Positions 39,932-50,629 of a stretch of DNA of 52,826 nucleotides are shown here, in pieces. This stretch comes from an uncultured Acholeplasma sp. (lineage in GTDB: Bacteria; Bacillota_I; Bacilli_A; Acholeplasmatales; Acholeplasmataceae). The stretch lies in NCBI GenBank assembly GCA_937934685.1, contig CALGYU010000008.1, positions 1 through 52,826 of the forward strand, given 5' to 3'. The notes under the pieces were generated by a model. That model saw only the letters and a program-made list of their open reading frames with translations. It was not told the origin of the DNA and did not search any database. Position 1 is the stretch's first letter; every line of letters starts with the position of its first letter. The position numbers were made by a program, and so were the translations under genes.

Positions 39932-42289
39932 TTAGTCTCTTATTTCTGCTTTAAAGGTGAACTCTAATCTATTTCTTACGCTTTTCATAATTTTATCAAC
40001 ATCTTCTTTTTCAAGTGTTTTTTGTGGATCATTAAACGTTAAACTAAAAGCTAATGAATGTTTGCCTTCTTGCACGTGTGTCCCTTGATATAAATCAAAC
40101 ATTTCATAGTTGGTTAAGTATTTTCTAGTCGTTTGTTTAATTAGGGCAATGATATCAGAGACTGGATAAGTTTTATCGACGATAAAGGCAATATCTCTTG
40201 TAATAGACGGATATTTACTGAAAAGTTGATAGGTGTGTTCTTGTTTGTTTTTAAGGATTTCTTCTAAATTTAGTTCTAATACATATGATTTATTTATATC
40301 GTATTTTCTCTCTAAGTTAGGGTGTGTTTGTCCGATAACACCTACGATTTGATTTTGATAAATTAAGTTTGCTTGTATCCCCGGGTGCAGTTGAGAATGT
40401 TCTTCTGTTTTTACGTAGTCTAATTGAATACCTAATTGGTTAGTTACTTTTTCTAATAAACCTTTTAAAAGGAAAAAATCTGATGCTACATCTTTTTTAA
40501 TCCATGAAGCATTGATGTATTTTCCGCTAAGCCCAATAGATAATGTTAAATTTTCGGTTTCTTTGGTGTAGGTTTTTCCTATTTCAAAAAAGGCATTGTT
40601 TTCATTTTGTCTGGTTTGATTATAACTAATTGTTTCTATAAGGCCCACTAATAGACTTTGTCTTAAAATATTTCGGTTGGCAGAAAGTGGCATCATTAAA
40701 GTAATAGGGTTTTGATCGTTTTTAAATAGGTTTAATTCTTCTTCTGATATTAAACTGTAAGTAATGATTTCATTTAACCCTAGGTCTGCTAGCAAGTGTC
40801 TTAAGTTTCTCACTTTTCTTTGACGAGAAGAAAGTTTTCCTTGTCCAGCGATGCTAAGTTTAGTAACTGGGATGTTATCAAAGCCGTGAACACGAATAAT
40901 TTCTTCAACAATATCTGCTAGTTCAAATATATCGTATCTATTTTCAGGTGCAGATACTTTAAATGATTCTTTATTTTGTTCAACTTGATATCTTAATCTT
41001 TCTAAGTAATTTTTAACTTCTTTAGCTGTTAAACTTAAACCGCTTTTTTGATTAATTTCATGAAGTTCAAATGAAATAGTTTCTGTTTTGTGTTGGTTTT
41101 CTTTATGAATTAAAACACCTTTTCTTACTTTTGCATTGGCTAATTCTATCAATAATTCTGATGCTCTATTAAGACCTTCTATGACCAATGACTGGTCAAT
41201 TCCGCGTTCAAATCTTAAAGATGAATCGCTTTTTAAATTTAATCTTTTACTCGTTTTTGCAATGGTTTGTGGATTAAAGTATGCAGCTTCTAAAATAACT
41301 TCTTTGGTTTCGTTTGTAATACTTGTGTTAAGTAATCCCATAACTCCTGCGATAGCGATAACTTCTTTGTTGTTGGTAATAACTAAATCCGTGTTTTCTA
41401 AAGTTCTTTTTTCCTCATCTAAAGTAATAACTGTTTCATTTTCTTTTGCATATCTAACATGAATATGGTTGGTTTCTACTTTTTTTGCATCAAACATATG
41501 TAGCGGTGTGCCATATTCAATGAGAACATAGTTACTAATATCTACAACGTTGTTAATTGGTCTAATATCTGCCGCAAGTAAGGTGTTTTTTAGCCATAGT
41601 GGCGATTCTTTTACCTCGATATCATCAAAATATCTGGCATTATATTCAAAACAGTCTTTTGCTTCGCTTGTAATTTTAAGCGGATTTTCTGTGTTTTCTT
41701 CTTTGATTTTAATTTTTGGGAGAGTGACTTTTTGATTGGTCATTGCACCTAAATCATAAGCAAACCCCACATGTGATAAAAGATCTGATCTGTTTGGCGT
41801 TAAACCTAATTCCAGATTAAACCCTTCTAATCCTAAGTAGGCTAAAGCAGAGCTTCCTGGTTTTAATGGTTCTTTAATAACATGAATACCTGTGTTTTCT
41901 TCTTTAGTTAGATATTTCTCATCTATGCCTAATTCGGTTAAAGAACAAATCATTCCGCTGGATTCTACGCCTCTAATTTTAGCTTCTTTGATGACAAAAT
42001 TTCCAGGTAGAACAGCACCAACTTTTGCGACAATAACGGTTTGATTGGCTGCAACATTAGGTGCTCCACAAACGATTTGTTTGATTTCATCTCCTAAATC
42101 AACTGTTGTTAAACTTAAATGATCTGAATCTGGGTGTTTTTCACAAGTTAAGACTTTTCCTATAACGAGGTGAGTGATATCACTTAAAGGGCCAAAACTT
42201 TCTACTTCAATGATATGATTATTGGTTATTTCTTCTATTTTTTCAGGTATTTCTATATACTTTTTTAAAATATTTTCATTAATTTTCAT
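39932..42289 (-). CDS. pheT: Phenylalanyl-tRNA synthetase beta subunit
   Basis: The large subunit of the alpha2-beta2 PheRS. At 785 residues it has the standard domains: an N-terminal tRNA-binding EMAP-like domain (about 40-150, with ESFGPLSDITHLVIGKVL), the B3/B4 editing module (NARYFDDIEVKESPLWL, NNVVDISNYVLIEYGTPLHMFDA), B5, the class II-like core, and the C-terminal ferredoxin-fold anticodon domain. It begins inside the last codons of pheS (11-base overlap) with GGGGGAG upstream; an earlier ATG at 42307 lies before that site. Confidence 0.96.
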   Translation of the reverse strand: MKINENILKKYIEIPEKIEEITNNHIIEVESFGPLSDITHLVIGKVLTCEKHPDSDHLSLTTVDLGDEIKQIVCGAPNVAANQTVIVAKVGAVLPGNFVIKEAKIRGVESSGMICSLTELGIDEKYLTKEENTGIHVIKEPLKPGSSALAYLGLEGFNLELGLTPNRSDLLSHVGFAYDLGAMTNQKVTLPKIKIKEENTENPLKITSEAKDCFEYNARYFDDIEVKESPLWLKNTLLAADIRPINNVVDISNYVLIEYGTPLHMFDAKKVETNHIHVRYAKENETVITLDEEKRTLENTDLVITNNKEVIAIAGVMGLLNTSITNETKEVILEAAYFNPQTIAKTSKRLNLKSDSSLRFERGIDQSLVIEGLNRASELLIELANAKVRKGVLIHKENQHKTETISFELHEINQKSGLSLTAKEVKNYLERLRYQVEQNKESFKVSAPENRYDIFELADIVEEIIRVHGFDNIPVTKLSIAGQGKLSSRQRKVRNLRHLLADLGLNEIITYSLISEEELNLFKNDQNPITLMMPLSANRNILRQSLLVGLIETISYNQTRQNENNAFFEIGKTYTKETENLTLSIGLSGKYINASWIKKDVASDFFLLKGLLEKVTNQLGIQLDYVKTEEHSQLHPGIQANLIYQNQIVGVIGQTHPNLERKYDINKSYVLELNLEEILKNKQEHTYQLFSKYPSITRDIAFIVDKTYPVSDIIALIKQTTRKYLTNYEMFDLYQGTHVQEGKHSLAFSLTFNDPQKTLEKEDVDKIMKSVRNRLEFTFKAEIRD

Positions 42290-43307
42290 AGTCTTCTCCC
42301 CCTGCAAATTGTTTTAAAAATCTGATGTCGTTTAAATAGAAATGTCTAATATCATCAATATGATATTTTAAGATGGCAATTCTTTCCACACCAATACCAA
42401 AGGCAAATCCACTATATTCTTTTGGATCATATCCACCTTTTCTTAAAACGTTGGGATGAACTAAACCAGCTCCTAAAACTTCAATCCAAATTTTTGAACC
42501 ATCTTTTTTGTGGTATGAAACGTCTACTTCAACGCTTGGTTCAGTAAATGGGAAGTAAGATGGTCTTAATCTGATTTCTCTTTCTTTTCCAAATAAATTT
42601 TGAACCATCGTTAATAAGGTTTCTTTTAAATGAGCAAAACTGACTTCTTTAGAAATAACTAAGCCTTCTATTTGCATGAATTGATGGCTATGTGTCGCAT
42701 CATCATCATCTCTTCTATAAACTTTCCCTGGACAAATAATTTGTAATGGTTGTCCCTGGGCTTTTTCCATCATTCTGGCTTGAACAGGTGATGTGTGAGT
42801 TCTTAAAAGGGTTTCTGAATCTATGTAAAAAGAATCTTGCATCGCACGTGCAGGGTGATCTTTTTCCATATTCATCATTTCAAAATTATATAAATCTTTT
42901 TCGATTTCTGGCCCTTCAGCAATTTGATATCCTAAACCAATGAAAAGATCTTCAACTTGTTCTATCACTTGATTTAATGGATGGATACTTCCTTGATGTA
43001 GCTTATATCCTGGTAAAGTTACGTCTATGGACTCATTTTTTAAAGCCTCTAGTAACTCTTTTTGTTCTAACAAATACTTTCTATTGTATAAAAGTGTTGT
43101 GATTTCTTGTTTTAAATCATTGATGAGTTTTCCTGCTAGTGGTCTTTCTTCTGCTGAAATATCTTTTAAGGATTGCATCAATAAAGAAACCTCTCCTTTT
43201 TTACTTAAATGTGCTTGTCTTAGATTTTCAATCATTTCGATTGTAATGTCTTCTTGTGCTAATGCGTTTTTTACTTTGTTTAGCAATTCTTTTATTTTGT
43301 TTTCCAT
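42279..43307 (-). CDS. pheS: Phenylalanyl-tRNA synthetase alpha subunit
   Basis: Catalytic subunit of PheRS, 342 residues. N-terminal coiled-coil (about 1-85), then the class II core: motif 1 region around HPLNQVIEQVEDLF, motif 2 with RTHTSPVQARMM and CPGKVYRRDDDDATHSHQF, and motif 3 FAFGIGVERIAILKY near 310. Preceded by a T-box leader, so expression follows tRNA(Phe) charging. AAGGAGAGG precedes the ATG. Confidence 0.96.
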   Translation of the reverse strand: MENKIKELLNKVKNALAQEDITIEMIENLRQAHLSKKGEVSLLMQSLKDISAEERPLAGKLINDLKQEITTLLYNRKYLLEQKELLEALKNESIDVTLPGYKLHQGSIHPLNQVIEQVEDLFIGLGYQIAEGPEIEKDLYNFEMMNMEKDHPARAMQDSFYIDSETLLRTHTSPVQARMMEKAQGQPLQIICPGKVYRRDDDDATHSHQFMQIEGLVISKEVSFAHLKETLLTMVQNLFGKEREIRLRPSYFPFTEPSVEVDVSYHKKDGSKIWIEVLGAGLVHPNVLRKGGYDPKEYSGFAFGIGVERIAILKYHIDDIRHFYLNDIRFLKQFAGGEDYEN

Positions 43308-43319
43308 TGTCCCTCTCCT

Positions 43320-43545
43320 TTTTTACATAAAAAAGTCCTTAGAAAATTCTAAGGACGATTAATCGCGGTACCACCTTAGTTCTAGTTATGTGTCATAACT
43401 AGCCCTCTATGCTTTTAACGCAAGCCTACGGATGTGATTAGCATCACTAAAAACTGAATTTCGTTAACTACTTTTTTACGTGCTCTCACCATCCACGCTC
43501 GCTTTTAAATAGTTTTTTAACTACTCGTGTTTTATCTTTGTTTTA
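43320..43545 (-). promoter_or_regulatory. T-box leader of pheST
   Basis: On minus, the T-box sequence AAGGTGGTACCGCG lies at about 43361-43377, followed by the terminator GTCCTTAG-(AATTTT)-CTAAGGAC and a T run (43327-43352). Upstream is a long stem I with GGTGAGAG, typical of the distal loops. The specifier is probably TTC (43456-43458, minus), the Phe codon, within CGAAATTCAGT. Uncharged tRNA(Phe) would favour the antiterminator and raise pheST. The bounds of stem I are approximate. Confidence 0.92.
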
Positions 43546-43549
43546 TGAT

Positions 43550-44299
43550 TTAATCGTTTCTTGAAGCAAGTGCTATAAGTAATCTTAGCATTTGAACATA
43601 TATCCAAATTAAAGTTACCATGAATCCTAGGCCTACTTGCCATTCTGCACTTTTTGGTGCACCTGATTCTACAACCATATCTGCATGAGCAAAGTCTAAC
43701 ACTAACATTAATGCGCCTAATACAATGAATAGAGCACTTACTCCAATTGCGATACCTATATTACCTGCAAGAGCTGTACCAAACGTTGGGTTTATTAATG
43801 TAATGATCCATGTTCCAAGTGATGTTAAGATGATTGCTATTAAAGAACCCATAACTATTTTTACTAACGTATTGCTTGCTTTAACAATTCCAGAATAATA
43901 TAACACCATCATTGTTAAGAAGACAAATAATGTTCCTAAAATAGCTGTTAGCGCAACACCTGGAAAGAGCTGGTCTATTAAGATGGTTAAAGTCCCATAG
44001 ATTACACCTTGTGTCACTGCATATAAAATGGACATTGGCATGGCGAATCTTGAGCTTCTTGTTCCAACTAGAACAGCGATAAATCCGATAATTCCACCAA
44101 ACATTAACATACCAATTACAATCGTTGGCATGACTTCAAATAATACTAACGATGAGCCGCCTGTGATGAGTGTGATTAATATTAATAAAATAGTTTTTGT
44201 TGCAATCCCTTTATATGTAGCTGAATTGCTTGTGTCAATAATAACGTTTTTTGCTTGTTCTTCTTGAATATGTGAGAACACTGGATTAGTTGAACGCAT
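43550..44299 (-). CDS. Bax inhibitor-1 / YccA-like membrane protein
   Basis: A 249-residue protein with seven hydrophobic segments after a polar 30-residue N-terminus (MRSTNPVFSHI). It fits the Bax1-I type (PF12811-like), including the RSSRFAMPMSILYAVTQGVIYG block and the conserved end LGFMVTLIWIYVQMLRLL. Bacterial BI-1 proteins can be pH-sensitive calcium leaks; function here is not known. AAGGAAGTGA precedes the ATG. It lies between polC (downstream) and pheS. Confidence 0.85.
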   Translation of the reverse strand: MRSTNPVFSHIQEEQAKNVIIDTSNSATYKGIATKTILLILITLITGGSSLVLFEVMPTIVIGMLMFGGIIGFIAVLVGTRSSRFAMPMSILYAVTQGVIYGTLTILIDQLFPGVALTAILGTLFVFLTMMVLYYSGIVKASNTLVKIVMGSLIAIILTSLGTWIITLINPTFGTALAGNIGIAIGVSALFIVLGALMLVLDFAHADMVVESGAPKSAEWQVGLGFMVTLIWIYVQMLRLLIALASRND

Positions 44300-44387
44300 G
44301 TAATCACTTCCTTTTTATCATTTTAAAATGCTTAAAACTAATTAGCCTTATTATACTATATCTAACCTTAAAATAACTTGAAAATTG

Positions 44388-47300
44388 TTAAAGTGCGAAT
44401 AATCCTTGATCTATTTCTTCACTTTCTTCGTCTAAATGATCAAAAATACCGTAGTTTTCAAATTTTTCAAACAGAGTTTTATTAAGTCTTGTTCTGTTTT
44501 TGATGTCTTTTTTACTGGTAAATGGTTTTTCATTTCGTTTTTCTACAATGTCTAAAGCAACTGCTTCTCCAAGTCCATCTACAGAAGTAAACGGCATTCT
44601 AAGTCCTGCCTCTTCCATCACAAAGGTCGTTGCTTCAGATTTTTCCATATCAATTGGTAAAAACTTAAAGCCTCTTTTAGTCATTTCTAAGGCAACACCT
44701 AGTGTAACAATGAGTTGCTCATCTTTATTTTTTAAGGTAAATGAGTTTACTTTGCTATATTCAATGAGTTTGTTTCTAATGGCATTATATCCTGATACCA
44801 TAATTTCATAATCAAATTGAACTGCTCTTTTTGAGAAAAAACCACTGTAGAATAATAATGGTTTATGAATTTTAAACCATGCAATTCGCATAGCCATGAT
44901 CACATAGGCTGTGGCGTGTGCTTTTGGAAACATGTATTTAATTTGGCTTGCTGACCAAATGTACCATTCTGGAACATCATTGTTTCTCATTTCTTTTTCG
45001 TATTCTAACCATTTATTTGGATCTTTACTAGGTCTTCCTTTACGAACAAACTCCATGATTTCAAATGCTTTGTATGGTTCTAATCCTTGTTCCATTAATT
45101 GGACCATGATATCGTCTCGACAACCGATGATATCAGAGAAAGGAATTTTTCCATAATCTGTTGTCCCTAAAACTAAATCTTGTGCATTTTTCAACCACAC
45201 ATCTGTCCCATGGGCTAAACCAGATATTTTAACCAAGCCTGCAAAACTAGTTGGTTTGGTATCTTTTAACATCTGTCTTGTAAAGGGTGTCCCAAATTCA
45301 GGAATCGCATAAGAGGCTACTTCACTTTGAATATCCTCTGGACTGACACCTATGATGCTGGTTCCTGAAAATAGTTGATACACTTTAGGATCATCTAACG
45401 GTATATCTTGGGCTCTGCTGAAAGGAAATTCTTCTGGGTGTGCTAAAACATAGTCCATTAAGAATTTAATAAGCATTGGATCATCGTGTCCTAGTATGTC
45501 TAGTTTAAGTAGGTTATCTTCAAAGGAGTGGTAATCAAAGTGGGTTGTTTTCCATTCTGATGTGGTATCATCTGCTGGGTATTGAATAGGTGTTACATCA
45601 TAAATTGAATGGTTTTTAGGTACAACAATGATTCCACCTGGGTGCTGTCCTGTTGATCTTTTAGCTCCTTCAATCCCTTTGGCTAATCGAGCAATTTGAG
45701 CACTTCTGGCTTCAATATGTTTATCTTCTAAATAACCTTTTACATATCCAAACGCGTTTCTTTCAGCAACCGTTTGAATGGTCCCTGCTCTAAAGGTATA
45801 TTCTTCTCCTAAGAGCTCTCTAACGTAGGCGTGTGCTTTACTTTGATAGTCTCCTGAGAAGTTTAAATCGATATCTGGTACTTTATCTCCATCAAATCCA
45901 AGGAAGGTTTCAAAAGGGATGTCGTGCCCATCTTTTTGAAATGGCGTATGACATTTCGGGCAATTTTCATCTTTAAGATCATATCCAGAATTGATGGTTT
46001 GTAAATATTCATAGTAAGGTTTTTCTTCTTCAGTCATTCCTTGTTTTAAAATTTCTTCATCTGTTAATTTAAATAGGGTATGTTGACAATTTGGACATCT
46101 ATAATGTGGTCTTAATGGGTTAACTTCTGTAATATCTAACATAGTCGCTACAAAAGATGATCCAACTGAACCTCTTGACCCTACTAAATATCCGTCTTCT
46201 AATGATTTTTTTACCAAGAGATGTGAAATATAGTAGATAGGTGCAAACGAGTTGTCTATGATGCTTTTTAACTCTTTTTGGAGTCTTTCTGTTACTATCG
46301 GGTGTGGATTATTTCCATAAAGCATGCTGACTTTTTCAAAAACAAGTCTTTTCACTTCTTTTTCGATACTTTCAACACCTAAAGAGCTTTGGAAAGCATC
46401 GTCTTGAAGTGAATATAGTTCTTTTGGAAATGGTTGGATTGGTTCGATTAAGTCATTGAGTTTATGGGTGTTTCTAATGACGATTTCCTCAGCTAAATCC
46501 GCTCCTAAAAATGCAAATGCATCTAGCATTTCATGGGTTGTTAGTAAGGGATTGTCAGGTAATACATCATATCTAGCTAATTGATGTATTCCTCCACCTA
46601 CTAGTTTGGTTCTAATATAAATTTCACGATAGATTTTATCTTCTGCGTTAATATAATGTGCATCACTAGAAGCGATGATGATTTTGTTTAGTTCTTTTGC
46701 TTTATTAATGATTTTTAAAATGACTTCTTCTATGATCTTTTGACCGTTTTCTCCAAGTTCATGGATGATGTGGCGATAAGCCATTGGTGGTTGTACCTCA
46801 ATGTAGTCATATAGTGACATCGCTTTTTCTAGTTCTATATCACTTTGGTTTAAAGCCGCTTCAAAAACATCTCCGTTAGAACATCCACTTCCAATTAAAA
46901 CGCCTTCTTTATACTCATCTAATACTTTATGTAAAACTCTTGGTCCTCCATAGAAATGATCTGTTAGAGAACTACTGACAATTTTGAAGACATTTTTGTA
47001 TCCTGCTTGGTTTTTAGCTAAAATGTTGATATGAATTGGTCTAATATGTTTCCATGCTTCTTTGATACTGATGCTTTGATTGATTTGTTGGTAACTTAAA
47101 ATATTTTTTTGCATCAAGTCCCCTAGCATTGCTAAAAAGACGTGCGCAGTTGCAATCGCATCATCTTCAGCACGGTGATGAGAATCTAATTTGACTTTAA
47201 AATGTCTAGTTAAAGCTTTTAAGTTAAATCTTTTAAGTTCTTGATTATAAAAGTATCTTGCTAAGTTTAATGTATCAATTACAGGTAAAGGTTCTAATGG

Positions 47301-48845
47301 GATATTTAACTGTCTGGCTTTTTCATTGATATGACCAACGTCAAATAACGCGTTATGAGCTACTAAGATTGAGCCCTCGATGAATTTGAGAAACTCAGGT
47401 AGGACTTCTTGTATCAATGGTGCATTTTCAACCATCTCATCTGTAATGTTGGTTAAATTTTTCGTAAACTCTGATAATTTTTCTTCAGGATTGACAAACG
47501 CTTGATATCTATCTGTAATAGCACCTGCTTGAATTTTAACACCTGCTATTTCAATAATTTTATCTCTTGCGCTTGATAGACCTGTTGTTTCAATATCAAA
47601 GACAACATAGGTTGCATCTTTTAATAAGAAATCTTCTTCTATTTCAGTGGCGATTCTAAATTCTTTTTCGTCTACATAATTTAGTTCTGCACCGTAGATT
47701 GGTTTAATTTTTTTGCCTTTTGCGGCTTTGGCAATTTCAGGATATGCATAAACACCATCATGATCTGTAAAAGCAATGGCTTTATGTCCCCAACTTTCTG
47801 CTATTTCTAAATATTCTGAAGCGCTGGCCACTGCATCCATGTTAGACATTTTTGTGTGCACGTGAAACTCGATTCTTTTTTGTCTTGCTTTATCCAAGCG
47901 TTGTTCTTTTTTCACGGCTTCTAAAGCGTGGATGGCATTGGCAATAATGACCACATCTGATTGATAGGTGTCATAAACTGCTCTTCCTGATATTTGAATA
48001 AAGTCTCCTGGTTTAATGAAGTCTGCTATTTCAAAATCCTTTTGACCTCTTAAAAATCTTTTTACGACAATGGCGTCATTTTTATCCGCTACACTTAGTG
48101 TCATTAAAGTGGTGTTTGTTAATTTTCTAACTTCTTTGTCTAAAACTTCACCTTCAATTAAAAAGTTGGTGTCTCCACGTTCGTTTTGATATTTATCTAG
48201 TTCATATTGATTGGTTGGTATTTCTATGATGCCTACGGCACTTGGGCTACTGTTTCTAGTAAAAGTTATTTTTTCTTCTACTTTTTTCTCAACATAGGCT
48301 TGTTGTAGTCTTCCCATTTCTTCTTGTTCTATGAAAGCTTGTTGAATTTGTTGTGAGGTTGTTTCTAGTGTTTCATTAATTTTTAATTCAAAATTGGTTT
48401 CAACTCCATAAAAAGAAAATGCTTCTTTTAATTCTTGAATGTATTTTTTTAAATATTTAGATTCTTTATCTATAGTGATATTATATTGATCCTCTACATA
48501 TTCAACCTCATAATTTTTAAAGATGAGTAGACTCGGTTTTTCATCCGCTATTCTTTGGATGATAAACTCATAATATTCTTTGGCAAAATCTTTAAGATTG
48601 TTGTTTTTATAGGATAAATCGAATTCTATTTTCAATACTTTTTTAGGGATTCTAAAAAAAGTAACCAACTGATTTAAAAAACCAGCGAGTTCATATGGAG
48701 GTGCCATTTTTTCTAACGATATATTAAAAGACCACGTTTTATTTTTGCGGTCTACAAGTACATAGTTGAGCTCTGCTTTTTTTAAAATCTCGTTTTTAAA
48801 ATTTGCTTGCTCTAAAAATAATTGAAATTTATTATTACCCTTCAT
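44388..48845 (-). CDS. polC: DNA polymerase III alpha subunit, PolC type
   Basis: The Gram-positive leading-strand replicase with proofreading in the same chain. In order: N-terminal domains (1-220), OB fold (about 230-310), PHP domain (FHVHTKMSNMDAV near 330), an embedded DEDD exonuclease (VVFDIETTGLSSARDKIIEIAG near 420 to HRAEDDAIATAHVF near 570), the rest of PHP (SSDAHYI near 735), and the polymerase core (PDIDLNFSGDYQ near 970 with catalytic Asp pair, plus CPNCQ/CPKC zinc pairs). Start is ATG 48845 at six bases from AGGTG; three earlier codons overlap the site. The gene before it ends six bases away. Confidence 0.97.
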   Translation of the reverse strand: MKGNNKFQLFLEQANFKNEILKKAELNYVLVDRKNKTWSFNISLEKMAPPYELAGFLNQLVTFFRIPKKVLKIEFDLSYKNNNLKDFAKEYYEFIIQRIADEKPSLLIFKNYEVEYVEDQYNITIDKESKYLKKYIQELKEAFSFYGVETNFELKINETLETTSQQIQQAFIEQEEMGRLQQAYVEKKVEEKITFTRNSSPSAVGIIEIPTNQYELDKYQNERGDTNFLIEGEVLDKEVRKLTNTTLMTLSVADKNDAIVVKRFLRGQKDFEIADFIKPGDFIQISGRAVYDTYQSDVVIIANAIHALEAVKKEQRLDKARQKRIEFHVHTKMSNMDAVASASEYLEIAESWGHKAIAFTDHDGVYAYPEIAKAAKGKKIKPIYGAELNYVDEKEFRIATEIEEDFLLKDATYVVFDIETTGLSSARDKIIEIAGVKIQAGAITDRYQAFVNPEEKLSEFTKNLTNITDEMVENAPLIQEVLPEFLKFIEGSILVAHNALFDVGHINEKARQLNIPLEPLPVIDTLNLARYFYNQELKRFNLKALTRHFKVKLDSHHRAEDDAIATAHVFLAMLGDLMQKNILSYQQINQSISIKEAWKHIRPIHINILAKNQAGYKNVFKIVSSSLTDHFYGGPRVLHKVLDEYKEGVLIGSGCSNGDVFEAALNQSDIELEKAMSLYDYIEVQPPMAYRHIIHELGENGQKIIEEVILKIINKAKELNKIIIASSDAHYINAEDKIYREIYIRTKLVGGGIHQLARYDVLPDNPLLTTHEMLDAFAFLGADLAEEIVIRNTHKLNDLIEPIQPFPKELYSLQDDAFQSSLGVESIEKEVKRLVFEKVSMLYGNNPHPIVTERLQKELKSIIDNSFAPIYYISHLLVKKSLEDGYLVGSRGSVGSSFVATMLDITEVNPLRPHYRCPNCQHTLFKLTDEEILKQGMTEEEKPYYEYLQTINSGYDLKDENCPKCHTPFQKDGHDIPFETFLGFDGDKVPDIDLNFSGDYQSKAHAYVRELLGEEYTFRAGTIQTVAERNAFGYVKGYLEDKHIEARSAQIARLAKGIEGAKRSTGQHPGGIIVVPKNHSIYDVTPIQYPADDTTSEWKTTHFDYHSFEDNLLKLDILGHDDPMLIKFLMDYVLAHPEEFPFSRAQDIPLDDPKVYQLFSGTSIIGVSPEDIQSEVASYAIPEFGTPFTRQMLKDTKPTSFAGLVKISGLAHGTDVWLKNAQDLVLGTTDYGKIPFSDIIGCRDDIMVQLMEQGLEPYKAFEIMEFVRKGRPSKDPNKWLEYEKEMRNNDVPEWYIWSASQIKYMFPKAHATAYVIMAMRIAWFKIHKPLLFYSGFFSKRAVQFDYEIMVSGYNAIRNKLIEYSKVNSFTLKNKDEQLIVTLGVALEMTKRGFKFLPIDMEKSEATTFVMEEAGLRMPFTSVDGLGEAVALDIVEKRNEKPFTSKKDIKNRTRLNKTLFEKFENYGIFDHLDEESEEIDQGLFAL

Positions 48846-48850
48846 CATCA

Positions 48851-49609
48851 TCACCTAATTGAAATAACTCTTCTAAATGCTCTGTTAGAATATATAAACA
48901 TCAAAATAATGCCTATATAACTTAGTAATCCTATTTGAGTGAGTGTTGCAAACAGGCTTAATAAAACATAAATAGTTGCTGCATATAAATTGATTTTAAA
49001 TTTAAATTTAAATGGGATGGGTTTAAAGTTAAACACCGATATAATTACTATAAAAATTAAGATGTCAATTGCTATAACAATCGCTTCTTCTGCGATGATA
49101 AAAGGGATGATCGAACTTTTGTTCATCTCATAAAATTCATCAATTACCGCAATTAATTCTCTTTGATTTGCTGTTGTTTTATCTTTGAAATCATAGCTTT
49201 CTAACCCTAATTCTTGATACGTTTTAGAGCTTACTTCTATTTGATTAAATACGTATTTTATACTATATTTAGACATAATAATCATATGTGCACTAGATAA
49301 GTCCATTTGTAGGTTATCATTTGTTACGATAAAATCAAATCGCTCAAATCGTCCATGATAACCAGATTCAATATTTAATTCATAATTTTCGATTTGACCT
49401 TTGACTCTAAGTTCATTTTTTACAAAGTAATCTAGATTTTGATATTGATATGGATTAAATCCTTTACTGGTTGTATGAACAATGACGTTAGGTATTAAAA
49501 GTATGAGCACCAACATAAAAAAATAAAGCCAAATGAATGTCCATTTGTCATTGATAAATTCGATTATTTTAGATGGTGTAAATAAACTTGTCTTAATTTT
49601 GTTGTACAT
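48851..49609 (-). CDS. DUF1189-like membrane protein upstream of polC
   Basis: A 252-residue protein with one hydrophobic segment near the N-terminus (WTFIWLYFFMLVLILLIPNVI) and three or four near the C-terminus, with an extracytoplasmic domain of about 110 residues between. This layout and the TPSKIIEF start are like DUF1189 proteins, but I am unsure of the family. Function unknown. A promoter-like TGTTATAAT (49633-49641, minus) lies upstream. Six bases separate it from polC, so it is probably co-transcribed with the replicase. Confidence 0.6.
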   Translation of the reverse strand: MYNKIKTSLFTPSKIIEFINDKWTFIWLYFFMLVLILLIPNVIVHTTSKGFNPYQYQNLDYFVKNELRVKGQIENYELNIESGYHGRFERFDFIVTNDNLQMDLSSAHMIIMSKYSIKYVFNQIEVSSKTYQELGLESYDFKDKTTANQRELIAVIDEFYEMNKSSIIPFIIAEEAIVIAIDILIFIVIISVFNFKPIPFKFKFKINLYAATIYVLLSLFATLTQIGLLSYIGIILMFIYSNRAFRRVISIR

Positions 49610-49681
49610 AACTTGCTCATCTCCTATAAAATATTATAACATAGTAAGTAGTTTTATGATAAAATATTGGTGGTGAAAAAA

Positions 49682-50629
49682 ATGAGTTTATTTACAAATG
49701 AAAAACATTATAATACGTTAAATAATTATTATAGAAACAAATTTAATAAAAAGGTCTTTAAAGTCTCTTTAAATGGCGGTTTTACTTGCCCTAACATAGA
49801 TGGAACAGTCGCTTCAGGTGGGTGTACTTTTTGTTCTTTTATGGGTAGTGGAGACTTTGCAGGTAATAAAAGGGAACCTTTAAAAGATCAATTTGAGCAA
49901 ATTAAAAAAATGATGCATCAAAAATGGAAAGATGCTTATTATATTGCTTATTTTCAGGCAAATACAAATACCCATGCGCCTTTAGAAAGATTAAAAGAAT
50001 TATACGAAGAAGCCATCACCTTAGATCCAAAGATTGTGATGCTAAGCATTGGAACAAGACCTGATAGTTTACCAGAGGATGTTGTTGAATATTTAGGTGA
50101 GTTAAATACGCGTATGCCGGTACAAATTGAGTTAGGCTTACAAACAATCCATCAAGAAACTTCTGACTTGATTAACCGCGCACACGATTTGGCTTGTTTT
50201 GATGATGCTGTGAGACGTTTAAGAGAAAAAAATATAGAGGTTGTTGTGCATATCATTAACGGATTACCGTTTGAAACTAAAGATATGATGATCGATACGT
50301 TAAAACATTTAAACAGTTTAGATATACAGGGTGTTAAGATTCATATGCTTCATTTAATGGAAAAAACTAAAATGGGGTATGAGTATTTAAAAAATCCTTG
50401 GAAGCTTCTTAGTTTAGAAGAATATGTGGATATTGTTGTTGATCAAATTTTATGGTTAAGAAAAGATATTATCATTCATAGAATTACAGGGGATGCACCT
50501 AGTGAGATGTTGATTGCTCCTGTTTGGACAAAAAAGAAATTTGTTGTTAGTAATGAGATTGATAAGAAATTAAGAGCTTTAAAACTTTATCAAGGAAGTT
50601 ATTATGAAAAAGAAAAAAACAATGATTGA
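49682..50629 (+). CDS. Radical-SAM protein YtqA, tRNA wobble-uridine modification (MnmL-type)
   Basis: A 315-residue radical-SAM enzyme of the TIGR01212/YtqA family. The cluster motif is CPNIDGTVASGGCTFC, giving the family's CxxxxxxxxxCxxC spacing (about residues 33-48). IELGLQTIHQETSDLINRAH near 150 is a TIM-barrel SAM segment. Recent work links YtqA and YtqB to making mnm5(s2)U from cmnm5(s2)U in Gram-positives; I recall this and cannot check it here. ATG 49682 is preferred to GTG codons at 49670 and 49673, which lie within the GGTGG site. Overlaps ytqB by 26 bases. Confidence 0.88.
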   Translation: MSLFTNEKHYNTLNNYYRNKFNKKVFKVSLNGGFTCPNIDGTVASGGCTFCSFMGSGDFAGNKREPLKDQFEQIKKMMHQKWKDAYYIAYFQANTNTHAPLERLKELYEEAITLDPKIVMLSIGTRPDSLPEDVVEYLGELNTRMPVQIELGLQTIHQETSDLINRAHDLACFDDAVRRLREKNIEVVVHIINGLPFETKDMMIDTLKHLNSLDIQGVKIHMLHLMEKTKMGYEYLKNPWKLLSLEEYVDIVVDQILWLRKDIIIHRITGDAPSEMLIAPVWTKKKFVVSNEIDKKLRALKLYQGSYYEKEKNND